Assembly (NCBI GenBank): GCA_964408735.1
Contig: CAYPAX010000171.1
Location: forward strand, 1 to 5,120
Length of the DNA stretch: 5,120 nucleotides
Direction of reading: 5' to 3'
Source: UBA7887 sp964408735
GTDB taxonomy: Bacteria > Pseudomonadota > Alphaproteobacteria > UBA7887
Below are positions 1-5,071 of this stretch, in pieces. Both the position numbers and the translations under genes were made by a program. Each line of letters starts with the position of its first letter. The first letter of the stretch is position 1. Below the pieces are notes generated by a model, which saw nothing but the letters and a program-made list of their open reading frames with translations, was not told the origin of the DNA and searched no databases.

Positions 1-48
1 AATCAGACACAGCGACACGCGTCCAGAGCAGACTTCGTCAACGGGCTG
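1..48. repeat. Left arm of 48-bp perfect inverted repeat
   Basis: Bases 1-48 are the exact reverse complement of 5072-5119. Homology stops just after ...CGGGCTG at base 48, apart from a shared pyrimidine-T-A (CTA here, TTA on the other arm read outward). The tip facing into the window, read from base 48 leftward, is CAGCCCGTTGACGAAG. It resembles tips of the CAGGCTGTTGAAAAAG kind that I recall from insertion sequences of the IS1182/IS5 sort, so the arm is probably the end of an element whose body lies to the left. No transposase is visible in the window. The repeat is certain; the mobile-element reading is inference. Confidence 0.85.
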
Positions 49-77
49 CTACGCCCTTGCGGCGCCTGCTGAACGCT

Positions 78-99
78 ACGAACAATACGGCTTGTTCGT
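78..99. repeat. 22-bp palindrome, 8-bp arms
   Basis: ACGAACAA (78-85) and TTGTTCGT (92-99) are perfect reverse complements around a 6-base loop. The palindrome lies about 130-150 bp before the predicted flgF transcription start. It could be an operator or activator site, or a short hairpin ending a transcript from the left. No T-run follows it directly, so a terminator is less likely. Its function is unknown. Confidence 0.4.
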
Positions 100-124
100 T
101 AACAACACCTTGCTACATGGCGAC

Positions 125-137
125 GGCAAGAACTGCC
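125..137. promoter_or_regulatory. ftr-like enhancer dyad (putative FlbD site)
   Basis: GGCAAGAACTGCC is a GGCA-N5-TGCC dyad, and a further GGCA follows at 139-142. Its reverse complement, GGCAGTTCTTGCC, occurs exactly at 4871-4883 in front of the other sigma-54 promoter. It lies about -105 to -93 from the predicted flgF start, the usual distance for a sigma-54 activator site. In Caulobacter, FlbD binds GC-rich dyads (ftr elements) around -100 of flagellar promoters. The dyad and its second copy are seen directly; FlbD as the ligand is inferred, partly from the fliX gene nearby. Confidence 0.55.
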
Positions 138-173
138 CGGCATGGATTTCCACGAGCATGGCCTGAAATTTCA

Positions 174-186
174 TAATCCATTGATT
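174..186 (-). promoter_or_regulatory. IHF-type binding site
   Basis: TAATCCATTGATT matches the reverse complement of the IHF core WATCAA-N4-TTR at every fixed position. It sits in a short AT-rich patch at about -56 to -44 from the predicted flgF start, between the putative enhancer dyad and the sigma-54 promoter. That is where IHF bends DNA at Caulobacter flagellar promoters. The second promoter module in the window has an IHF match at nearly the same distance. Confidence 0.6.
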
Positions 187-203
187 TCGCTGGTATTTGT
201 TTC

Positions 204-219
204 TGGCACAGCCCCTGCA
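204..219 (+). promoter_or_regulatory. Sigma-54 promoter of the flgFGAH operon
   Basis: TGGCACAGCCCCTGCA matches the sigma-54 consensus YTGGCACGRNNNTTGCW, with mismatches only at the base after TGGCAC and at the first T of TTGC; the base before it (C203) also fits. The invariant GG (205-206) and GC (217-218) are separated by the required 10 bases. Transcription would start near 230, giving a leader of about 36 bases. This excludes the in-frame ATG at 197 as the flgF start. Confidence 0.75.
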
Positions 220-265
220 TCGTAGACCGCGTTCAGTTCCGCCCGCTTGGCAAGGAAAGCTTAGA

Positions 266-973
266 ATGGCCAACCCGACCTACATATCCCTGTCTGTGCA
301 AAGCGCCCTGCGCCGCCAGATGGACATTATCGCACATAACATGGCGAATATCGGCACCGGCGCCTTCAAGTCGGAAAAGCCCATTTTCATTCAGATTCTC
401 GACAAGGAAGGCTCGACCTCCTTCGTGCAGGATTTCGGGGTGCGCCGCGATATGGCCGAAGGCCACTTGCAGACCACCGCCAACCCCCTCGACCTGGCCA
501 TCGAAGGCGACGGTTTTCTTGTTGTCGAGGCGGAAAACGAAAGTCGCTATACGCGCAATGGCCATCTGACCCTCAATGACGCGCGTGAATTGGTAACCTC
601 GACCGGCCATCCCGTTCTCGACGTGGACGACCGCAAGATAGAGATTCCGGAAGAGGTTTACGACATCACGATTGCCGAGGACGGCACGGTTTCGAGCGAC
701 ATCGGGCCTATCGGCCGCATCAAGTTGGTCTGGTTCGAGAACCTGAACAATCTGAAACGCGCAGCCGACAGCCTCTACACCACGACCGAGGACGAGATCG
801 AGCCGCGCGACGCCTCGGTGCTGCAAGGCTCACTGGAAACCTCCAACGTGCGCCCGGTGCTCGAGCTCACCGACATGATCAATGTGCTGCGGGCCTATCA
901 ACAGAATTCGAAGCTGGTGGAAAGCGACCACCAGATGCAGTTGGACACGATCGACAAGATCATCCAGGCCTAA
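266..973 (+). CDS. flgF: Flagellar basal-body rod protein FlgF
   Basis: A 235-residue proximal-rod subunit, assembled in the periplasm after export by the flagellar type III system, so it needs no cleavable signal peptide. The N-terminal rod-protein helix ends in a variant of the conserved ANxxTxGFK motif (ANIGTGAFK, residues 27-35). The middle carries the FlgE/F/G core (NPLDLAIEGDGFLVV, about 73-87, then YTRNG at 95-99). The C-terminus has the FlgF/FlgG signature LQGSLETSNV (186-195) followed by the helix NVLRAYQQNSKLV. The ATG at 266 is chosen because AAGGA (252-256) precedes it at good spacing, because the protein then begins like the family, and because the sigma-54 start at about 230 lies after the in-frame ATG at 197. 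It is the first gene of the flgF-flgG-flgA-flgH operon. Product call is firm. Confidence 0.95.
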   Translation: MANPTYISLSVQSALRRQMDIIAHNMANIGTGAFKSEKPIFIQILDKEGSTSFVQDFGVRRDMAEGHLQTTANPLDLAIEGDGFLVVEAENESRYTRNGHLTLNDARELVTSTGHPVLDVDDRKIEIPEEVYDITIAEDGTVSSDIGPIGRIKLVWFENLNNLKRAADSLYTTTEDEIEPRDASVLQGSLETSNVRPVLELTDMINVLRAYQQNSKLVESDHQMQLDTIDKIIQA

Positions 974-1012
974 GGCGGCCGGCAAAACCTTAAGAGAGCG
1001 AGGGCGCAAGCC

Positions 1013-1798
1013 ATGAGATCCTTGAGTATCGCAGCCACGGGAATGCTGGCGCAGCAGCTCAATGTCGAGGTCATCTCGAACAATATCGCCAACATGGCGA
1101 CGACGGGCTTCAAGCGTCAAAGGGCTGAGTTTCAGGACCTGCTGTATCAAAGCGACCGCGAAGTGGGCTCGACCTCGTCCGATACGGGCACGGTGGTCCC
1201 CTCGGGCATCCAACTCGGCCTCGGCGTGCGCACCGCATCGGTCTATCGCATAACGCAGCAGGGCGAGATCCTCGGCACCGACGCCCCGCTCGACGTCGCC
1301 GTACAGGGCCGCGGCTGGTTCCGCATACAGCTGCCGACAGGCGAGATGGGCTATACCCGCGCCGGCTCGTTCCAGCTCAGCCCGGCCGGCCAACTGGTAA
1401 CCGCCGACGGCTATCCCGTAATGCCTGGCATTACCATCCCGGCAGAGGCCACGGCGATCAGCATAAATCCGACCGGTGGCGTTGAAGCGAAGATTTCCGG
1501 CCAAATCACGCCCTCTGTCGTCGGCACCCTGGAGCTCACGATCTTCCCCAACGAGGCCGGTCTCGAGGCCATCGGCAACAATCTGATGCTCGAAACGGCA
1601 TCCTCCGGCGCCGCGACCGCGGGCGTGCCCGGGACCGCGGGATTTGGCACTGTGCTGCAAGGTTTCCTGGAAACCTCGAACGTCAATGCCGTCTCCGAGA
1701 TCACGAGCCTGATTACGGCCCAGCGCGCCTATGAAATGAACTCGAAGGTGATCACCACCTCCGACGAGATGATGGCGGCGGTCACCCAGCTCCGCTAG
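1013..1798 (+). CDS. flgG: Flagellar distal rod protein FlgG
   Basis: A 261-residue distal-rod subunit, the usual FlgG length, exported by the flagellar type III apparatus. The N-terminal motif SNNIANMATTGFK (residues 22-34) is the classic rod/hook signature. It is followed by the FlgG-specific stretch FQDLLYQSDREVGSTSS (about 40-56) and GIQLGLGV (65-72). The core has APLDVAVQGRGWFRI (91-105) and YTRAGSF (114-120). The C-terminus has VLQGFLETSNV (214-224), close to the same block in FlgF, then ITAQRAYEMNSKVI. A 39-bp gap with a GAGG-type ribosome binding site near 1000-1003 separates it from flgF, and flgA follows after 14 bp, so it is co-transcribed. No internal damage is seen. Confidence 0.97.
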   Translation: MRSLSIAATGMLAQQLNVEVISNNIANMATTGFKRQRAEFQDLLYQSDREVGSTSSDTGTVVPSGIQLGLGVRTASVYRITQQGEILGTDAPLDVAVQGRGWFRIQLPTGEMGYTRAGSFQLSPAGQLVTADGYPVMPGITIPAEATAISINPTGGVEAKISGQITPSVVGTLELTIFPNEAGLEAIGNNLMLETASSGAATAGVPGTAGFGTVLQGFLETSNVNAVSEITSLITAQRAYEMNSKVITTSDEMMAAVTQLR

Positions 1799-1812
1799 CG
1801 AGGATTGGCATC

Positions 1813-2781
1813 ATGACGATGATCCGTTTTCTGCCTATCGCCCTGGCTCTCACCCTGCTCGCTGCCTTGCCGGCGACAGCGGCCGCGCCACTATTGCGCC
1901 CGGCCGTGGAAGTCGACAACGCCCATGTCACGCTCGGCGATCTGTTCGAGAATCCGGGCGGCGTCGGCGATCAGGTCGTGTTCCCCGCACCTGCGCCGGG
2001 CGAAAGCATTCGCCTTACCATTGCCGACGCGTTCGACCTGGCCGCAAGCCACGGCCTGGGTTGGCAGCCGCTGGCACCATTCGAATACGTGGTCATCACG
2101 CGGGCCTGGCGCCTGCTGGAGCGCGACGAGGTCATGCAGCCGCTGCAGGCCGCCTTGACCCGTGCCGGCGCCGGTCGGGAACCTGGCGAACGGGTCAGCG
2201 TCGACATTCCGGCTCGTGCGGTGCAGGTCAAGGTGGCCCGCGGGGCGCTGGCCGACATCTCAATCGAAGACATGGCCTATGACGAGAGAAATGGGCGCTT
2301 CCAAGCCACCGTCGTGATCCGCGACAGCTTTCGCGAGCCGCGCCGCCAAACGGTTACCGGGCGGGCGCTCATTGTGGTCGATTTGCCGGTTCTGCGGAGC
2401 CGTTTGCGGCCCGACCAGGTGGTTCGTGCGGACGACGTCGAATTTCGCAGCTTTCGGACCGAGCGCGTTCCGGCCGGCGCCCTTGCGGACCCCGCCGATT
2501 TCGTGGGCCTGTCGCCAAAGCGCTCGTTGACACCCGGCCGCCCGGTGCTAGCCGACGATCTCGGCCCGCCCACCATCGTCAAGCGCGGCGCCCTGGTCAC
2601 TATGCAGGTCATAAATCCCAAGATGCGTCTGATAGCCACCGGCCGCGCGCAGGACCCCGGCGCGCTCGGCGACGTGATACGCGTGCAGAACGTTCAAAGC
2701 CGGCTGGTCGTGGAAGCCGTGGTCATAGGGCCCGGACAGGTCGCCGCGCAGCTTATGGCCTATGACATTGTCGGCCGATAA
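1813..2781 (+). CDS. flgA: Flagellar P-ring assembly chaperone FlgA
   Basis: A 322-residue periplasmic protein needed to build the P-ring from FlgI. Residues 1-25 form a Sec signal peptide with a hydrophobic core (FLPIALALTLLAALP) and a likely cleavage in the ATAAA stretch. A variable N-terminal domain follows. The C-terminal half has the SAF/FlgA pattern: LRSRLRPDQVVRADDVEFR (about 194-212), VGLSPKRSLTPGRPVLADDL (231-250), then VKRGALVTM (256-264) and DVIRVQNVQSRLVVEAVV (287-304). It is longer than the roughly 220-residue enteric FlgA, because of the N-terminal domain common in alphaproteobacteria. AGGA at 1801-1804 supports the ATG at 1813; an in-frame ATG at 1819 is the alternative. It overlaps no neighbour and is 12 bp from flgH. 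Confidence 0.92.
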   Translation: MTMIRFLPIALALTLLAALPATAAAPLLRPAVEVDNAHVTLGDLFENPGGVGDQVVFPAPAPGESIRLTIADAFDLAASHGLGWQPLAPFEYVVITRAWRLLERDEVMQPLQAALTRAGAGREPGERVSVDIPARAVQVKVARGALADISIEDMAYDERNGRFQATVVIRDSFREPRRQTVTGRALIVVDLPVLRSRLRPDQVVRADDVEFRSFRTERVPAGALADPADFVGLSPKRSLTPGRPVLADDLGPPTIVKRGALVTMQVINPKMRLIATGRAQDPGALGDVIRVQNVQSRLVVEAVVIGPGQVAAQLMAYDIVGR

Positions 2782-2793
2782 AAGGATCAGCCA

Positions 2794-3549
2794 ATGCCCC
2801 GCACCTTCATGACCTTCCATCGCCTCTTGGCGGTTTCCGCCACGGCACTGCTTGGTGCCTGTTCGGCAGCAGAGCGCTTCGGCGAGATCGGCCGCGAGCC
2901 GTCATTCGACCCCATTCTCAACCCCACCCAGATGCCGGACTACGCGCCGATTTCCATGCCCATGCCGCCACAAGTGGTGGCACACCATCAAGCGAATTCG
3001 CTGTGGCGAACGGGCGCCCGCGCTTTTTTCAAGGATCAGCGGGCCTCTGAGGTTGGCGATATCCTGACCATCGAGATCGCCATCGACGACGACGCCACGA
3101 TCACCAACGAGACCACACGCACGCGGGACAACGTCGACACCTCGGCAGTCACGGGCCTGTTCGGCTACGAATCGAGCCTGGGCGCTATCCTGCCGGAGGC
3201 GGTGGCGCCCGCCACCCTGCTTGGCATCGATACCGATCTCAGCAACAAGGGCACCGGCGAGATCAAGCGTGACGACCAGATAAACCTCAAGCTCGCCGCG
3301 GTAGTCACCCAATTGCTGCCGAACGGCAACATGGTGGTCCAGGGCGACCAGGAAGTGCGCGTGAACTACGAGCTGCGCGAGCTGCGCATCCGCGGCATCA
3401 TTCGACCCGAGGACATCTCGGCAGCGAACACCATATCCTACGAAAAAATTGCCGAGGCCCGCATCGCCTATGGTGGTCGCGGCCAGATCCAGGACGTTCA
3501 GCAGCCGCGCTACGGCGCGCAGGTGCTTGACATCATCAATCCGTTCTAG
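2794..3549 (+). CDS. flgH: Flagellar L-ring lipoprotein FlgH
   Basis: A 251-residue outer-membrane lipoprotein that forms the L-ring around the rod. The N-terminus is a lipoprotein signal peptide with lipobox LGAC, giving lipidated Cys23. Family blocks follow: SLWRTGARAFFKDQRASEVGDILTI (spanning about 69-93), a Thr/Asp-rich segment, GTGEIKRDDQINLKLAAVVTQ with LPNGNMVVQG (153-184), and NYELRELRIRGIIRPEDIS ending near 209. The C-terminal QDVQQPRYGAQVLDIINPF is intact. The ribosome binding site AAAGGA (2781-2786) overlaps the flgA stop codon and lies 7 bases before the ATG at 2794, which argues for translational coupling. A second in-frame ATG at 2809 would still leave a signal peptide. It is the last gene of the operon; a hairpin follows. 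Confidence 0.96.
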   Translation: MPRTFMTFHRLLAVSATALLGACSAAERFGEIGREPSFDPILNPTQMPDYAPISMPMPPQVVAHHQANSLWRTGARAFFKDQRASEVGDILTIEIAIDDDATITNETTRTRDNVDTSAVTGLFGYESSLGAILPEAVAPATLLGIDTDLSNKGTGEIKRDDQINLKLAAVVTQLLPNGNMVVQGDQEVRVNYELRELRIRGIIRPEDISAANTISYEKIAEARIAYGGRGQIQDVQQPRYGAQVLDIINPF

Positions 3550-3558
3550 TGGATCGAC

Positions 3559-3619
3559 CGAGACATTTGAGACCCTGCGGCACCCGCCGCTGTTTCGGCC
3601 AAAGCGCTCAAATGTCTTG
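3559..3619 (+). terminator. Long hairpin after flgH, possible terminator
   Basis: AGACATTTGAG (3561-3571) and CTCAAATGTCT (3607-3617) are perfect 11-bp arms, extendable by a G-U and a C-G pair to 3559-3619. The loop contains its own 5-bp GC hairpin (GCGGC 3577-3581, GCCGC 3586-3590). It begins 10 bp after the flgH stop, which suits a transcript end. There is no T-run after it on either strand, so it is not a textbook intrinsic terminator and may instead be a 3' end stabiliser or a small palindromic repeat. Confidence 0.4.
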
Positions 3620-3648
3620 ATAAGTTGACCCACCAACCAAAATGGCCA

Positions 3649-3676
3649 GGGGTTCGAAACCATGGACTCGAACCCC
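3649..3676 (-). terminator. Hairpin terminator downstream of dksA
   Basis: GGGGTTCGA (3649-3657) and TCGAACCCC (3668-3676) are perfect 9-bp arms around a 10-base loop. Read on the minus strand, the hairpin begins 8 bp after the dksA stop and is followed, after TGGCCA, by a short TTTT. The stem is strong and the T-run weak and offset, so intrinsic termination is plausible, not certain. Together with the hairpin at 3559-3619 it fills the gap between the convergent flgH and dksA genes. Confidence 0.5.
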
Positions 3677-3684
3677 GAGACGGA

Positions 3685-4248
3685 TCAGTCGTCGCGATAG
3701 GTCTTTTCCAGCCTCTCATGACGCTCTTGCGCATCGATGCCGAGCGTCGCGATGGGCCTCGCCTCGAGCCGTTTGAGACTGATCGGATCGCCCGTCTCGA
3801 TGCAATAGCCGTATGAGCCGTCCTCGATTCGGTCCAGGGCGGCGTCGATCTTCGACAACAGCTTACGCTCACGATCGCGTGTTCTCAGCTCGAGCAGACG
3901 ATCGGTCTCGATCGACGCGCGATCGGCGATATCGGACTCCTGCGTGCTGTGTTCCTGCAAATGCTGGATCGTGCCGCGCGTCTCCGCCAACAGCTCGACC
4001 CGCCAGTCTTCCAGCTTGCGGCGGAAATATTCCCGCTGTTGCGCGCTCATGAATTTCTCGTCGTCGCGCGGCCGATAGCCTTTCGGCAGGCGGGTCCGGC
4101 TCCGCTTGCGGGGCCTGGCCTGGCTGGCACCATTGACGGTCGCGGCTTTGGCATCAGGCTTGGCCGCCGCTTTGGCGGCCTTGGCCCGACCCGGCTTCTT
4201 TGCCGCCGCAGCCTTCGTTCCCGTATTGCTCTTGTCTTGCGCTCGCAT
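3685..4248 (-). CDS. dksA: DksA/TraR-family RNA polymerase-binding factor, one-cysteine type
   Basis: A 187-residue cytoplasmic regulator of the DksA family, which binds the RNA polymerase secondary channel and, with ppGpp, retunes transcription. Residues 11-60 are a Lys/Ala/Arg-rich extension likely to be disordered. A coiled coil follows (about 68-140), its tip SDIADRA (105-111) keeping the DxxDRA pattern in which E. coli D74 and A76 act (here D109 and A111). The C-terminal domain GYCIETGDPISLKRLEARP is clear, but of the four zinc cysteines (CxxC...CxxC) only C149 remains; the others are T152, G170 and A173. Such variants are known in alphaproteobacteria, for example Rhodobacter sphaeroides, and remain active. 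The ATG at 4248 has only a weak ribosome binding site. The gene lies downstream of fliX, with its own promoter in the gap. The family is firm; whether it is the organism's main DksA is not known. Confidence 0.9.
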   Translation of the reverse strand: MRAQDKSNTGTKAAAAKKPGRAKAAKAAAKPDAKAATVNGASQARPRKRSRTRLPKGYRPRDDEKFMSAQQREYFRRKLEDWRVELLAETRGTIQHLQEHSTQESDIADRASIETDRLLELRTRDRERKLLSKIDAALDRIEDGSYGYCIETGDPISLKRLEARPIATLGIDAQERHERLEKTYRDD

Positions 4249-4302
4249 GCGAACCTAGCTTGTTTTCCAAGCCCTTATAACGGTTAGTCCGAATTGGCGC
4301 GG

Positions 4303-4331
4303 AGTATATGAATCCAACGGGCACACTGCAA
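4303..4331 (-). promoter_or_regulatory. Sigma-70-type promoter of dksA
   Basis: On the minus strand TTGCAG (4331-4326) and TATACT (4308-4303) are separated by exactly 17 bases. The -10 box matches TATAAT at five of six positions; the -35 box is weaker, matching mainly at TTG. Transcription would start near 4296, giving a leader of about 48 bases that contains a small GCTTG/CAAGC hairpin (4258-4272) shortly before the start codon. This would let dksA be expressed apart from fliX, fitting a housekeeping regulator. No other gene lies in the 121-bp gap 4249-4369, which otherwise shows only a weak GGTCA/TGACC hairpin at 4334-4346. Confidence 0.5.
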
Positions 4332-4369
4332 CGGGTCAAAATGACCGTCCGTCAGCCAACGCTATCGGC

Positions 4370-4798
4370 TCAGCTGTCCCGCAGATGCTTGGCGAGTTCC
4401 ACTTGGGCGCGGAGATTGATCTCGTCGATGACCGCAGTGAGGCCCGGATCGATGGCCTGTTCGCGCTGCTCGGCGAGCAGGGCCACCAGGCGCTCCAGGT
4501 CGCGTCGGGGAATGGCCCCGGAAATCAAGGCCAGGCGGACCCGGTCCAGCTGGTCGAGGATATCGCGCCCGCGCTTCGCCGCACGCCGCCGGGACAAGCT
4601 GCCATTGGGCATTTCCTGGGCGGTCAGCAAGACATCGACGGGATTGGCCGCCCGTGCGGCAGAGCTAGCCTGGGTCTCGGAGGTCGCGGTGTTGCCGAGC
4701 ACCGACGCAAATGCGATGCCACCGGCCGACCCAGCTCGTCCGGCAGATCCCGGGCGGGTGGCGTTCAGGGTTCGCACTCTGTCATTGGTGATTTTCAT
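4370..4798 (-). CDS. fliX: Flagellar assembly regulator FliX
   Basis: A 142-residue protein of the FliX family, found in alphaproteobacteria. In Caulobacter FliX couples early basal-body assembly to the sigma-54 activator FlbD. The N-terminus MKITNDRVRTL is followed by a Gly/Ala/Ser-rich low-complexity linker (about 13-53). The conserved C-terminal half is helical: GRDILDQLDRVRLALISGAIPRRDLERL (spanning 77-104) and DPGLTAVIDEINLRAQVELAK (spanning 117-137). GGA on the minus strand (4807-4805), 6 bases before the ATG at 4798, supports the start. A perfect CtrA-type box lies 42 bp upstream. It is divergent from the presumed flgI start and upstream of dksA; a fliX-flgI divergent pair is known in Caulobacter. 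There is no signal peptide and no membrane segment. Confidence 0.88.
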   Translation of the reverse strand: MKITNDRVRTLNATRPGSAGRAGSAGGIAFASVLGNTATSETQASSAARAANPVDVLLTAQEMPNGSLSRRRAAKRGRDILDQLDRVRLALISGAIPRRDLERLVALLAEQREQAIDPGLTAVIDEINLRAQVELAKHLRDS

Positions 4799-4839
4799 GG
4801 CATTTCCATCTCGACGCCGCCAAGGCTCTCAGCTGCGGG

Positions 4840-4854
4840 TTAAGAAGCGCTTAA
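4840..4854. promoter_or_regulatory. CtrA binding box upstream of fliX
   Basis: TTAAGAAGCGCTTAA is an exact TTAA-N7-TTAA, the full CtrA recognition sequence of alphaproteobacteria, and is also palindromic (TTAAG-N5-CTTAA). It ends 42 bp before the fliX start, so it would overlap the -35 region of a fliX promoter, the usual place for CtrA activation. No convincing -10 box is seen. Early flagellar genes, including fliX, are CtrA targets in Caulobacter. It is too far (over 160 bp) from the rightward sigma-54 start to be its core element. Confidence 0.65.
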
Positions 4855-4868
4855 TGATCGGCGGGCAG

Positions 4869-4885
4869 CGGGCAGTTCTTGCCCG
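4869..4885. promoter_or_regulatory. ftr-like dyad in the fliX-flgI gap
   Basis: CGGGCA-N5-TGCCCG is a perfect 17-bp dyad. Its inner 13 bases (4871-4883) are exactly the reverse complement of the dyad at 125-137 in front of flgF. It lies about 71 bp upstream of the fliX start and at about -147 to -131 of the rightward sigma-54 start, so a bound activator could serve either side. It is a putative FlbD site by analogy with Caulobacter ftr elements. Confidence 0.55.
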
Positions 4886-4906
4886 GGCGGCATGGCGAGC
4901 CGGGTC

Positions 4907-4915
4907 GCAAATTGC
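4907..4915. promoter_or_regulatory. Second short dyad, possible activator site
   Basis: GCAAATTGC is a GCAA-N1-TTGC dyad with GC-rich flanks (CCGGG follows). It is centred about -105 from the rightward sigma-54 start, a position matching that of the enhancer dyad at flgF. It is short and could be chance, but Caulobacter flagellar promoters often carry paired ftr sites. Confidence 0.3.
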
Positions 4916-4961
4916 CGGGCCAGACCGGGAGGCACGCTCCTGGCCAGGCGAAAGCCACAAG

Positions 4962-4974
4962 AATCAAGGCCTTA
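4962..4974 (+). promoter_or_regulatory. IHF-type binding site
   Basis: AATCAAGGCCTTA matches the IHF core WATCAA-N4-TTR at every fixed position. It lies at about -54 to -42 from the predicted rightward start, within 2 bp of the offset of the IHF match at the flgF promoter, though on the opposite strand. Confidence 0.6.
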
Positions 4975-4989
4975 CCGAGCGCCCGCGAA

Positions 4990-5005
4990 TGGCACGGGAT
5001 TGGCA
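4990..5005 (+). promoter_or_regulatory. Sigma-54 promoter reading rightward (probable flgI promoter)
   Basis: TGGCACGGGATTGGCA matches the sigma-54 consensus TGGCACGRNNNTTGCW except at the second T of TTGC. The GG (4991-4992) and GC (5003-5004) are 10 bases apart as required. Transcription would start near 5016, 24 bases before the ATG at 5040. It is divergent from fliX, and the gene it drives is cut by the repeat at 5072. Confidence 0.7.
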
Positions 5006-5039
5006 TGTCAATGCGCACCATCTGCCAACGAGGCTTGCA

Positions 5040-5071
5040 ATGACTGTGACCGCGCCCCGCCCGCTCCTTAA
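5040..5071 (+). pseudogene. flgI: 5' fragment of a gene, probably flgI (P-ring protein), cut by the repeat
   Basis: An ATG at 5040 follows a good ribosome binding site (GAGG, 5030-5033, 6-base spacing) 24 bases after a predicted sigma-54 start. It encodes MTVTAPRPLL and then enters the inverted-repeat arm, where the frame reads 15 more residues to a stop at 5115-5117. The short basic start would suit the beginning of a signal peptide. FlgI, the P-ring protein whose partner FlgA is encoded here, is expected at this place because flgI is divergent from fliX in Caulobacter. Too few residues remain to prove identity, so the name rests on context. Either an element has inserted after about codon 10, or the assembly joined two copies of a repeat. 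Confidence 0.5.

Larger units (their letters stand above)
49..265 (+). other. Control region upstream of flgF
   Basis: This 217-bp stretch has no convincing gene. Frame 2 is open from base 2 to a stop at 161-163, but the translation crosses the repeat arm, has no start and resembles nothing I know. The regulatory dyad and the palindrome also lie inside it. From left to right the stretch holds a 22-bp palindrome, a GGCA-N5-TGCC dyad, an IHF-type site, a sigma-54 promoter and the flgF ribosome binding site, so it is best read as a complete activator-dependent promoter region. Confidence 0.6.

Noticed and set aside
2..163. Open frame 2 at the left edge as the end of an upstream gene
   Set aside because: It crosses the repeat arm, shows no family resemblance, and overlaps the putative enhancer; its length is compatible with chance.
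197..265. Longer flgF beginning at the in-frame ATG at 197
   Set aside because: The ATG lies upstream of the predicted sigma-54 transcription start (about 230), has no ribosome binding site, and adds 23 residues unlike any FlgF start; the ATG at 266 follows AAGGA.
233..1660. Long minus-strand open frames opposite flgF and flgG
   Set aside because: They are antisense to clearly recognisable rod genes, resemble no known family, and are expected from high-GC codon bias.
2902..3663. 253-codon minus-strand open frame opposite flgH
   Set aside because: It is the mirror of the intact flgH coding sequence and starts in the convergent gap without a ribosome binding site or recognisable protein.
3649..3677. 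tRNA T-arm-like GGGGTTCGA and TCGAACCCC, possibly a tRNA gene or att core
   Set aside because: There is no acceptor stem, anticodon arm or CCA in register on either strand; the two halves simply pair as a hairpin after dksA.
5000..5016. A second overlapping sigma-54-like TGGCA-GC at 5001-5013
   Set aside because: The GG and GC are 9 or 11 bases apart, not the required 10; the site at 4990-5005 has correct spacing.
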